From: Acidobacteriaceae bacterium
GTDB lineage: Bacteria > Acidobacteriota > Terriglobia > Terriglobales > Acidobacteriaceae
Assembly: GCA_025462805.1 (NCBI GenBank)
Contig: JAOAPJ010000272.1
Coordinates: forward strand, 1-8,755
Direction: 5' to 3'
Length of the DNA stretch: 8,755 bases
Each line of letters starts with the position of its first letter. The first letter of the stretch is position 1. Under the pieces are notes generated by a model. That model ran no database searches, was not told the origin of the DNA, and saw nothing but the letters and a program-made list of their open reading frames with translations. The translations under genes were made by a program, and so were the position numbers. This document shows positions 1 to 6,728 of the stretch, piece by piece.

Positions 1-369
1 ACTGTCCGGACCATCCTGAACGCCTGATTTCCGCAGGCGTCACCCTGGACGCGCGACGTCAGTGGCCGAATGTCCGGATGCATAGCGTGCAACTCACTCT
101 ATCAGCCAGCCTGTTCTCGCGCGAAATTCAGCGTCACCGCTCTCCTCCACGCCATTCCGCGGATTGTGCGTCACACGGTTTCCACTGTGCTAGCGGTCGC
201 AACGCGGATGAGAGAAAGATTTATGGCAGCAATGTTGTACTGAAAATGATCCAGTTTGGCGTTCGCTGCAGCAGCGTTGTTCGTCTTGAGTCATGCAGCA
301 TCCGCCGCAACTTGCGGCCACGCCTGCCTTCTTGAGCAGGCGAAGTAGTTCATTGCCTGGACGAAACAC
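1..369. other. Non-coding 3' flank of the propeller lipoprotein gene
   Basis: I see no convincing gene here. The only frames of any length read as Arg/Ser/His-rich sequence without family character or ribosome-binding sites. Seen directly: the octamer TGTCCGGA occurs twice, at 3-10 and 71-78; a 6-bp hairpin pairs CGCCTG (21-26) with CAGGCG (34-39); and a similar 7-bp hairpin sits at 321-342. The two hairpins share the same six-base arm. The stretch may hold the 3' untranslated region of the minus-strand gene and the start of whatever lies to the left, which is outside the window. Confidence 0.5.
304..342 (-). terminator. Possible transcription end: two adjacent hairpins without a U-tract
   Basis: Reading the minus strand after the stop codon of the propeller lipoprotein, a 7-bp stem (CGCCTGC with GCAGGCG, positions 336-342 and 321-327, 8-base loop) begins about 27 bases downstream. 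It is followed at once by a 5-bp GC stem (304-308 with 314-318). No run of T follows either stem, so this is not a standard intrinsic terminator. It could protect the mRNA 3' end or be chance in GC-rich DNA. Confidence 0.25.
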
Positions 370-3300
370 CTAGCGCAGCCCGTACACGTCGATCTCACCG
401 TGCGGATTCGGTGTGGACAGAGGATCATGTCCGGTTGAGATATACACCTTGCCATTGGCCACCACGGGCGAGGAGAACTTGATGCCAAATCCCGGCGCAT
501 CTGCGCTGTTGGTGCCGCTGTTGTATATCTGGTTGCTTAGGTTCACCGCATCGTAGGCGCGCAGCGTCGCGGTTGTGGCGCCACCCGCGGTTTGCAGCGG
601 CTGGCCCGTATCGATCATCCATAGAATGCCGTTGCTCGTCCCGTTCGCCGAAATGAACGGAGTGGTGCCGCGAGTGTTCTGCTGCACCGATGGGCTGGTA
701 TAGGAGCCCGGCGTCAGCACACCATTCGCATACGCAAACTGCCGCACACCAGCCGGCGCACTCGTGGAGGTGGGCGTGATCCCCAGGTACACCGAGCCGT
801 TGAAGAAGGCCGCTGTCCCGAAGATCTCGTATGAGTTCACCGTCGCCGTATGTTGCGCCCCACCCGTAGGATCCGTGCAGGTATTCGAATAAGGGGAGAT
901 CAGGTCAGACTCGAAGAACAACGTCTGCGTCACTCCCGCATCGTTGACTTGTTCATGGCCCAGGTTGGTTGTATTCACCAGGTAGAGTCTGCCCATCTTG
1001 CCACCCGCCAGCGCCTGTGTGGTACCCGGGATCAGCAGCAGGCCGCCCGCCGCCAGGTCCGAGTCCTGGCAGTTCATATACAAGTAGTCCTGCGGCGTGA
1101 AGTAGTCCAGTAATTGGAGCGTCGGGCTGAAGCGGATGACCGAATCGCCAAACGCCTTCTGGCCGTCCCACGGACCGTTGCCGGTGGTGACGTAGATGTT
1201 TCCGGAAGCATCGGCCGCGGGTCCGCCGCCACCCATCCAGACACCGCCGGCGCTGGCATACTTCCCCTCACCGTTCAGATTCGGACTCGCGTTGAAGACG
1301 CCGACCTGCGTCAGCGTATGGGCATCGTAGGCAAGCAGCCAGCCGCTATGGCAGCTGCCGAACCCGATGTAGACGTTCCCGTTCGCCAGCAGCAGGGCCG
1401 CCCGCTGGATGCAGGAGGTGGTCAGGTGCTCCACGCCGTTCACTGCGTCTAAGTTCGTCGCAGGAACCGAGGCCTGGATGGTGAACGGCCCGTTGAACTT
1501 CTGCGCTCCGGTCGTAATATCCAGCGCGTTCAGGCGGAAGCTGGACCCTTTGGTGCTGGAGTGATGCGTGGACACCACGTACATCGTGTTCGATTGCGCA
1601 TCGATCACAGGCGTCGACGTGATGCCGTCATACGGCTGGATCGATGCGTCTGTGATCGGGGTCTCGTCTCCCTGCAGCAGAGAAACCTTCCACAGCGGCG
1701 TCCCCGTCCCGTAGGTGTCCGCGTCGAAGGCATACACGGTGTCCGCCTCCGTCGCCACATAGAGCACGTTGTGCACGCTTCCGTTGACGGTTACGTTTGA
1801 GATCAACAGAGGCTCTGCATACGCATACCCATCCACCAGGTAGGAAAACTTCTTCCCGAAGCTCTGTGGCGTTACGTTGGAGGGCGCAAGCGTCGTCTCC
1901 TGCGCGTTCAGTCCGCTGCGGTTTGTATCCACGTGCCAGGTCGGGATGCTTGTGCCCCCCGCCGCCTGCGTCGTCACCACCACCGACACCGTCGCCGTCG
2001 TACCGCCCAGCATCGCTGTCACCGTCGTCGCGCCGGACGCGACCCCCGCCGCCAGACCACTGGCCGATATGGTGGCGACAGTGGGATCTGCCATGGACCA
2101 TTTCACGCTCGAGGTGACATTCCCCGTCGTGGCATCGCTGAACGTCGCCGTAGCGGTCAACTGCTCACTTCCGCCTATCGCCAGGCTCGGCGTGGTGGGA
2201 GTGATGGCGATCGAAGACACCGCCTTCACGGTCAGCGTCGCCGATCCGCTGATGCTACCGATTGCGGCAGTCACCTGCGTCGATCCCGGCGCCACGCCCG
2301 TAGCCATCCCCGCCGCATTTACCGTAGCCAGCGCCGGGTTGGCGCTCGTCCACGTTGCAGTCGCGGTCACATTCGTCGTCGTCTGGTCACTATAGGTGGC
2401 GATGGCAATGAATGGCTGCATCGCTCCGGCACCCACACTTGCCGTCGCCGGTGTCACCGCAATACCCGTCACCGTCCTGGCTGCCACGGTCAGCGTTGCG
2501 GTCCCGGTCACGCCGCTCACGGTTGCCGTCACCGCCGTCGTGCCCGCGGTCAACCCGGTCGCCAGCCCCGCAGCGCTCACCGTTGCTACCGCCGGCGTCG
2601 CGCTCGCCCAGGTGGCATTTGTCGATACGTTGGCTGTGCTGCCATCGCTGTAGGTCGCCGTCGCACTAAACTGCTGCTTCGCTCCCAACTGTACGGTCGC
2701 GGTCGCAGGCGTCACTGCGATCGAGGTCAGTGTAACTGGAGGAGGAGTCGGCGCCGCCACCGTCAGCGTCGCCGTGCCCGTCACGCCGGCCATGCTGGCT
2801 GTTAAGCTCGCCGGACCCGCAGAGATCGCCGTAGCCAGCCCGCTGGCGTTGATCGTTGCCACACCCGGCGTTGCGCTCGCCCACGTCGCTGTCGCCGTCA
2901 CGTCCGTAGTCGATCCATCGCTATAAGTTGCGCTCGCAGAGAACTGCGCTGTAGACCCAATGGCGATCGTCGTCGACGACGGCGTCACCGCGATCGATGT
3001 CAGAGTCTTTGGCGCTGCCGGCACCGTCAGCGTCGCGCTACCGCTAATCCCGCTCAGCGTTGCTGTCACATTCGTCGAGCCGGCGGTCACGGCCGTACCC
3101 AGGCCGGATCCATTCACAATGCCCACCGCCGCATCTGCCGTCTTCCACGTAGCCGTGCCTGTGACGTCTGCGGTCGTGCCATCCACGTATTTTGCTGTCG
3201 CTGTGTATTGCTGCGTCTTCCCGATCGCAATATTTGCACTGTCCGGCGCCACAGACATGGCGGTCACTGTCTTCGTAGTGATCGTGCTGGACGTCGCCCC

Positions 3301-3384
3301 GCAGCCCGCGATCAGCAGCGGCAGCACCAGCAACCCAACGAGAGAAGACAGAGAGATACTGCGGCAACACCGAACTGCGGTCAT
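370..3384 (-). CDS. Surface lipoprotein: five BIG2 Ig-like modules plus PQQ-like beta-propeller
   Basis: The protein (1004 aa from ATG 3384) begins with a Sec lipoprotein signal: Arg residues, a Leu-rich core, then lipobox LIAGC with the acylated Cys at residue 28. Five Ig-like modules follow at about residues 42-123, 128-211, 219-302, 304-387 and 388-471. Each shows the BIG2 pattern IAVTP, then TATYSDGST, TATWASA, VATV and GTATLTV. From about residue 481 to the end there are roughly eight beta-propeller blades, with strands such as VLYVATEADTVYAFDAD, GNVYIGFG, GNIYVTTGNG and GKVYISTGH, resembling PQQ-like/WD40-like repeat domains. I see no CxxCH haem motif and no vicinal Cys pair as in PQQ alcohol dehydrogenases, so an enzyme role is not supported; binding or scaffolding is an inference. 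An in-frame TTG at 3435 would add 17 residues and has a better ribosome-binding site; I chose ATG because it gives a normal-length signal. It is probably a separate transcript from the upstream lipoprotein gene, which ends in a terminator. Confidence 0.85.
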   Translation of the reverse strand: MTAVRCCRSISLSSLVGLLVLPLLIAGCGATSSTITTKTVTAMSVAPDSANIAIGKTQQYTATAKYVDGTTADVTGTATWKTADAAVGIVNGSGLGTAVTAGSTNVTATLSGISGSATLTVPAAPKTLTSIAVTPSSTTIAIGSTAQFSASATYSDGSTTDVTATATWASATPGVATINASGLATAISAGPASLTASMAGVTGTATLTVAAPTPPPVTLTSIAVTPATATVQLGAKQQFSATATYSDGSTANVSTNATWASATPAVATVSAAGLATGLTAGTTAVTATVSGVTGTATLTVAARTVTGIAVTPATASVGAGAMQPFIAIATYSDQTTTNVTATATWTSANPALATVNAAGMATGVAPGSTQVTAAIGSISGSATLTVKAVSSIAITPTTPSLAIGGSEQLTATATFSDATTGNVTSSVKWSMADPTVATISASGLAAGVASGATTVTAMLGGTTATVSVVVTTQAAGGTSIPTWHVDTNRSGLNAQETTLAPSNVTPQSFGKKFSYLVDGYAYAEPLLISNVTVNGSVHNVLYVATEADTVYAFDADTYGTGTPLWKVSLLQGDETPITDASIQPYDGITSTPVIDAQSNTMYVVSTHHSSTKGSSFRLNALDITTGAQKFNGPFTIQASVPATNLDAVNGVEHLTTSCIQRAALLLANGNVYIGFGSCHSGWLLAYDAHTLTQVGVFNASPNLNGEGKYASAGGVWMGGGGPAADASGNIYVTTGNGPWDGQKAFGDSVIRFSPTLQLLDYFTPQDYLYMNCQDSDLAAGGLLLIPGTTQALAGGKMGRLYLVNTTNLGHEQVNDAGVTQTLFFESDLISPYSNTCTDPTGGAQHTATVNSYEIFGTAAFFNGSVYLGITPTSTSAPAGVRQFAYANGVLTPGSYTSPSVQQNTRGTTPFISANGTSNGILWMIDTGQPLQTAGGATTATLRAYDAVNLSNQIYNSGTNSADAPGFGIKFSSPVVANGKVYISTGHDPLSTPNPHGEIDVYGLR
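1972..3261 (-). repeat. Array of five degenerate BIG2-coding repeats (about 250-275 bp each)
   Basis: This is the Ig-like part of the propeller lipoprotein gene seen as a DNA repeat. Repeat starts are spaced 86, 91, 85 and 84 codons apart. Similarity persists at DNA level between modules 2 and 3: the plus-strand word GCGCTCGCCCA, which encodes the Trp-Ala-Ser motif on the minus strand, recurs at 2600-2610 and 2873-2883, exactly 273 bp (91 codons) apart. Modules 2 and 3 are the most alike, and module 5 is the most diverged. Confidence 0.8.
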
Positions 3385-3442
3385 CCAGCCCCCAAGAGAA
3401 AGCCAACACACATCTGGCGCACTAAGAACGCGCAACGGTGGA

Positions 3443-3448
3443 TCCTCA
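3443..3448 (-). promoter_or_regulatory. TGAGGA ribosome-binding-like site before alternative TTG start
   Basis: On the minus strand TGAGGA lies seven bases before an in-frame TTG at 3435. The same hexamer precedes the ATG of the other lipoprotein gene at nearly the same distance. This makes the TTG a real competitor to the ATG at 3384, whose upstream sequence offers only a G-run four bases away. Using the TTG would put 44 residues before the lipid-modified Cys, which is long for a lipoprotein signal. Confidence 0.35.
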
Positions 3449-3565
3449 CGTCATCGACGGGGACACCACCTCGTTAGTTATTCAAAGCAGGATGGTTCGG
3501 CATGACGAGTTACAGAACCAAAGCGAACAACAACATCGAAGCAGACAGGCAGTAGCAACTACATA

Positions 3566-3637
3566 CCTCTCCGGCTGATTGGCTTATGCCTCATTCTCGC
3601 CTGAGGTACGTGTATGGTATGCGATTTTGCGGAGAGG
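3566..3637. repeat. Nested inverted repeat CCTCTCC...GGAGAGG
   Basis: A 7-bp arm CCTCTCC (3566-3572) is complementary to GGAGAGG (3631-3637). Inside is a second hairpin, CCTCA (3589-3593) with TGAGG (3602-3606), plus a small GGC-TTAT-GCC palindrome. It lies about 180-250 bp upstream of the propeller lipoprotein start, possibly in its 5' untranslated or promoter region. The 58-base separation of the outer arms makes chance a real possibility. Confidence 0.2.
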
Positions 3638-4059
3638 AGTTGTGTGAAAAGTAAATAGTGACGGCGGGAAAAGCCCGGCCGAATCGGCTTCAGATCAATT
3701 TATTGCCAAGTTCGAGCCACCCGACGTTTTAGAATCTGCTGCTTGCAGACGAGCACCGTAGTGCGAATGCAGCAGTACTAATGATGATCAATTCTTCGAG
3801 TTAGCCCGACGCCATCGCTCCATGCACGAAACTCGAGGCAGGAAGGTGACTGATCCCTCCAGCCTGTGGTCTCCCATCAACTCGTCTTCCCCGCTCAAGC
3901 ATCGAAGCGGCTCCCTTGTGCGGGCACTCTCTGGCTGTTGACTTGGTGCTCGTCCTGCAACAAGAAAACATCGCGCTGCAAGGATCGCGCGCCCGTCGCG
4001 AAGAGCTGGGCGCATGCTCCATCGCCCTTGCCGTGAGCTGCATGCTTCTTCTGATCGGC

Positions 4060-4092
4060 AAAAAAATAGATGAGGCGGCACGCCGCCTCATC
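4060..4092 (-). terminator. Rho-independent terminator of the Ig-repeat lipoprotein gene
   Basis: On the minus strand a perfect 10-bp stem (GATGAGGCGG at 4069-4078 paired with CCGCCTCATC at 4083-4092, 4-base loop) is followed by T-A and then seven T residues (complement of A 4060-4066). It lies about 75 bases after the stop codon at 4166. The T-tract is present on the minus-strand side only, so it acts in the direction of the lipoprotein gene. It argues against read-through into the propeller lipoprotein gene further along the same strand. Confidence 0.88.
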
Positions 4093-4165
4093 TTGCTCGT
4101 CACGTCCGCAGATCGCTCAACCTCCGATACACCCGTTCCCCTTCGTGGAACGGATCACCGGTCGG

Positions 4166-6130
4166 CTACCAGCGGTAAACAATTATCTTGTCGGCATACG
4201 CTGTGATCGAGCCGCTTGAGGCGCTCGATCCATCGAACTGCAGGTTGATCAGTAGATCGCCCATCGCCCATCCCAGACTCTGGGCCGAATTGCCCGTCGC
4301 ATTCTGCAGGTTGCTGTAGGTCTCATCCAGGTTGACCCAGTCGTAGCCCACATTGCCCGATGCATCCCGGTGCGAGGCGATCTGGATGTGATGCCACGTC
4401 TTCCCCGTCCAGTTCTTCACCTTGCACGCAACATTCGATGGATGCCAGTGCGTGCTCCCGTTCGCGACCAATGTGTACTCCCACGTCCCCGAACCGCTCG
4501 CGCACTGGAAGCCAAAGATCACCGTGCGTCCATCCGCCATCACCTGGTTCATATCCATCTCCAGGTTCTGTAACTGCGATGGATCCTCGATATAGACGTA
4601 AGCGTCGTACACAAAATGAGTCGCGTTCGTATCATGCGCAAAGGAGACGTGGTAGATCTCTCCGCCATGCCCGGAGTAGTTCATATAGAACTCCCGCGAC
4701 GAGTTATCCGGACTTAGGTTCGGCACCGGATATACAGTCGACCCCTGCGAGCTACCCGGCGTCCCCGGATCATGATTCCACTGCCATGCTCTGGACGCGT
4801 TCAGATCGCCCGAGGAGATTGCATTGGCGGGAATGCGCGATGGCGGCGGCGGCGGAGCCACTGGCGCTGCCAGCGTTGTCACCAGGCTCTTTGAGATAGA
4901 AGGATCGGCCACACTCGTCGCCGTGATCGTCACCGTCGACGGTGAGGGCATCGTCCCCGGTGCCGTATACAGACCCGCTTGCGATATATCTCCTTCGCTG
5001 CTGGTTCCTCCCAATACCCCATCCACACGCCAGGTCACACTGGTATTCGTGGCGTTCGTCACTACCGCGGTGTATTGCCCCGTGCTGCCAAGCGTCACGC
5101 TGCCCGGCCCACTCAGGCTCAGCGTCACACCCTGGCCGCTCGGCGCAGGCGGCGGCGTGGTCAACACCACAGACATCGTCTGTGCCTTGGACGTATCGGC
5201 AGCGCTGGTCGCGGTAATCTTCACCGTCGAAGGCTGTGGCGCCTTCGCAGGCGCTTTGTACTGCCCGGAAGTACTGATCGTGCCCACCGCAGCCCCACCG
5301 CCCTGCATTCCGTTCACACTCCAGATCACACCTTTGTTCGTGCTTCCTGTCACCGTCGCAACATATTTCGACGAGTTACCCAGCATCACGCTGGCAGCCC
5401 CGCTGAGGCTTACCGACACGGCTTGACCGGGGGGCGTGGCCGGAGACACCAGCGACACGGCAAGGCTCTGCGATTTCGAGGAATCGGCCGCCCAGGTCGC
5501 CGCAATATCTACGCTCGCCACGGAGGTGCTCACCGGCGCCTTGTAGAGTCCGGCAGCCGAGATAGTCCCGACCGCCGCATTGCCGCCGGCAACTCCGTTC
5601 ACGCTCCACGCAACGTCTGTATTCGTGGAACCGGTCACTGTCGCGGCATACTGCGAGCTCGTCCCCAGCGTGACGCTCGTCGATCCGCTCAGAGTTACCG
5701 TAATGACTGGCGGACCAGAGGGCGCCGGCGTAGTCAGTCCTACCACCAGGCTCTGTGCTGTCGCAGGGTCGGCAACACTCGCCGCAGTGATGGTGACACT
5801 TCCGGATCCCGGAGTGTTTGCCGGCGCCGCATAGAGGCCCGAAGCTGAGATGGCTCCCACCGTGGCATCGCCACCCGAGACACCATTCACACTCCACTTC
5901 ACCGTCGCGTCGGAGCTGCCTGTCACTGTCGCCGAATATTGCGACTGGGCACCCAGCGCAACCGTCGCGGGACCACTTACTGTGATCGCTACACTAGCGG
6001 TCGCTCCCCCGCCAGTACTGCCGTTTGCCAATCCGGACGCACTAGGACTGGCTGCTCCGCACGCGGCCAACACCAGCGCCAGCAGACTGCTCGAGATTAC
6101 GGTGACAATGGAACGGAAGGAAGGGCGCAT
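4166..6130 (-). CDS. Surface lipoprotein: four Ig-like modules, Pro-rich linkers, C-terminal beta-sandwich-like domain
   Basis: The protein is 654 aa with a lipoprotein signal: Arg2 and Arg6, a hydrophobic core, and lipobox LAAC with Cys24. Four Ig-like modules lie at about residues 46-132, 143-227, 238-324 and 334-421. Each has the pattern SVTLG-(S)-QY-AATVTGSTN, then WSVNGV-GG, VGTIS-GLY-AP and a closing strand with SAADTSKAQ. Linkers are Pro-rich (PAPSGPP, PATPPGQ, PPPAPSGQ, PVAPPPPPS), suggesting an extended stalk. Residues about 434-654 form a separate domain with many aromatic beta-strands (EFYMNYSGHGGEIYHVSF, HFVYDAYVYIED, WHHIQIASHRD, DKIIVYRW) and two Cys (543, 569) that could form a disulfide. 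It recalls concanavalin A-like jelly-roll folds, so carbohydrate binding is a guess only; I see no glycosidase catalytic motif. The ATG is supported by TGAGGA at good spacing. An intrinsic terminator follows the gene. Confidence 0.85.
   Translation of the reverse strand: MRPSFRSIVTVISSSLLALVLAACGAASPSASGLANGSTGGGATASVAITVSGPATVALGAQSQYSATVTGSSDATVKWSVNGVSGGDATVGAISASGLYAAPANTPGSGSVTITAASVADPATAQSLVVGLTTPAPSGPPVITVTLSGSTSVTLGTSSQYAATVTGSTNTDVAWSVNGVAGGNAAVGTISAAGLYKAPVSTSVASVDIAATWAADSSKSQSLAVSLVSPATPPGQAVSVSLSGAASVMLGNSSKYVATVTGSTNKGVIWSVNGMQGGGAAVGTISTSGQYKAPAKAPQPSTVKITATSAADTSKAQTMSVVLTTPPPAPSGQGVTLSLSGPGSVTLGSTGQYTAVVTNATNTSVTWRVDGVLGGTSSEGDISQAGLYTAPGTMPSPSTVTITATSVADPSISKSLVTTLAAPVAPPPPPSRIPANAISSGDLNASRAWQWNHDPGTPGSSQGSTVYPVPNLSPDNSSREFYMNYSGHGGEIYHVSFAHDTNATHFVYDAYVYIEDPSQLQNLEMDMNQVMADGRTVIFGFQCASGSGTWEYTLVANGSTHWHPSNVACKVKNWTGKTWHHIQIASHRDASGNVGYDWVNLDETYSNLQNATGNSAQSLGWAMGDLLINLQFDGSSASSGSITAYADKIIVYRW
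4868..5995 (-). repeat. Array of four Ig-like coding repeats (about 290 bp period)
   Basis: Within the 654-residue lipoprotein, module starts are 97, 95 and 96 codons apart, a more even period than in the neighbouring lipoprotein. The most conserved block of each unit encodes WSVNGV-GG followed by VGTIS-GLY-AP. The fourth unit has drifted (WRVDGVLGG, EGDISQAGLYTAP). The units differ in sequence family from the five BIG2 modules of the other lipoprotein, so the two arrays do not look like a simple gene duplication. Confidence 0.8.
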
Positions 6131-6136
6131 TCTCTG

Positions 6137-6142
6137 TCCTCA
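6137..6142 (-). promoter_or_regulatory. Ribosome-binding site TGAGGA of the Ig-repeat lipoprotein
   Basis: TGAGGA on the minus strand sits six bases before the ATG at 6130. It contains the GAGG core of the Shine-Dalgarno sequence and fixes the start, which also places the signal peptide at a normal distance from the lipobox. It is the clearest ribosome-binding site in the window. Confidence 0.75.
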
Positions 6143-6281
6143 GGCGATGTACGGTGTCGAGATAGCGGGAAGAAACTAGCCGCTTCGCACTACTGCTCAT
6201 CCGCACCACTGAGGAACAAAGCCCGGCAAAGAACATCAGGAACCTGCTTCAGCTAGGCATCTGCGCGCCTATGCCGGTCGG

Positions 6282-6311
6282 TTCGATATCTTTTGTAACG
6301 TCGTAAGTTCC
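6282..6311 (-). promoter_or_regulatory. Candidate ECF-sigma-type promoter for the Ig-repeat lipoprotein gene
   Basis: On the minus strand GGAACTT (6305-6311) is an exact match to the -35 element of sigma-E-like extracytoplasmic-function promoters. A possible -10, TCGAA (6282-6286), follows after 18 bases, slightly longer than the usual 15-17. The site is about 150 bases upstream of the ATG. The -10 match is poor, and the -35 heptamer alone can arise by chance, so this is tentative. Envelope-stress control of a surface lipoprotein would be plausible. Confidence 0.25.
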
Positions 6312-6427
6312 GAAACGGCATTCCACTTTTTTGCCAGACCCATCGACCAAAGGCATCTTGACGAAGCAAGGGGCACTAAGCATCCTGACTACCCCTGTAT
6401 GTAACGACTATTAGCGAGAGATGCCTC

Positions 6428-6459
6428 GCGTCTGATTACTCAAGACCTGCTTGAGACGC
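6428..6459. repeat. 17-bp palindrome CTCAAG-N5-CTTGAG with outer stem
   Basis: CTCAAG (6439-6444) and CTTGAG (6450-6455) form a perfect inverted repeat around ACCTG. The outer bases GCGT (6428-6431) and ACGC (6456-6459) can also pair, leaving a 7-base bulge. The spacing and symmetry resemble a dimeric repressor operator. As RNA it would be a bulged hairpin, with no T-run on either side, so it is not a terminator. It is roughly 310 bp from the lipoprotein start and 270 bp from the plus-strand start. Confidence 0.45.
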
Positions 6460-6728
6460 CGGCAGCCAGACCACGGCCCGATTCGCTGCAGTTACATATT
6501 CGTAAGCCGCCTCGACCGGCCCGGACCAGCGCCGCCTCAACCCGCTGGCCCGCCGGATCTCTTCCCTCCCCGGCACAGGAGCACCAGCCGGCCGCGTCCA
6601 TGCAACTCGTTCTATCCGCAGCTCACGCAGACGCCTTGGCGGCATCCGAAGCGCCGCGTGCGCTCCGGTTACCGATGTGCTTGGACACTCGCCGCGATTC
6701 GTGATGAACTAGTTAAGTTACCGCCCTT

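Larger units (their letters stand above)
3385..4165. other. Intergenic region of about 780 bp between the two lipoprotein genes
   Basis: No convincing gene. Frames at 3788-4103 (minus) and 3916-4206 (plus) lack ribosome-binding sites and family character and cross the terminator of the upstream lipoprotein gene. The part next to 3384 should hold the promoter and 5' untranslated region of the propeller lipoprotein gene, but I could not find a persuasive -35/-10 pair. Other structure: a nested inverted repeat at 3566-3637, small GC hairpins near 3665-3690 (CGGG/CCCG and GCCGA/TCGGC), and the terminator at 4060-4092. The middle (about 3700-4050) shows nothing I can name. Confidence 0.5.
6131..6728. 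other. Divergent intergenic region of about 600 bp
   Basis: The region separates the minus-strand lipoprotein gene from the plus-strand exported protein gene and should contain promoters for both. Frames here (for example 6436-6645 minus, 6451-6876 plus) are Pro/Arg-rich and clash with the start of the next gene, so I do not call them. Features that can be named are the ribosome-binding site at 6137-6142, an ECF-like promoter candidate at 6282-6311 and a palindrome at 6428-6459. A weak plus-strand sigma70-like pair (CTGACT 6385-6390, 18-base gap, TATTAG 6409-6414) matches only four of six bases in each box. An 8-bp palindrome AACTAGTT (6707-6714) lies just before the plus-strand start. Confidence 0.5.

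Noticed and set aside
78..335. 85-residue plus-strand frame at the left edge
   Set aside because: No ribosome-binding site, Arg/Ser/His-rich without domain character, and it overlaps the likely 3' end structure of the minus-strand gene.
1877..2653. Ala/Val-rich plus-strand open frames opposite the BIG2 modules
   Set aside because: Antisense shadows: repeated Ala/Thr/Val codons of the Ig modules lack stops when read backwards. There is no start context and periodicity copies that of the real gene.
3631..3658. Strong ribosome-binding-like run GGAGAGGAG followed by GTG
   Set aside because: The downstream frame ends after four codons (start, two Lys, one Ser), and no regulated gene follows on the plus strand, so a leader peptide is not supported.
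3916..4206. 96-residue plus-strand frame with a hydrophobic segment
   Set aside because: It starts at TTG without a ribosome-binding site, runs through the minus-strand terminator and overlaps the lipoprotein stop; no family resemblance.
4824..5834. Plus-strand open frames opposite the second Ig array
   Set aside because: Same cause as for the first array; they follow the 290-bp period of the sense repeats and have no independent features.
6305..6338. T-run after a small hairpin on the plus strand (possible terminator)
   Set aside because: The stem is only three base pairs (CCG/CGG), and no plus-strand gene lies upstream for it to terminate.
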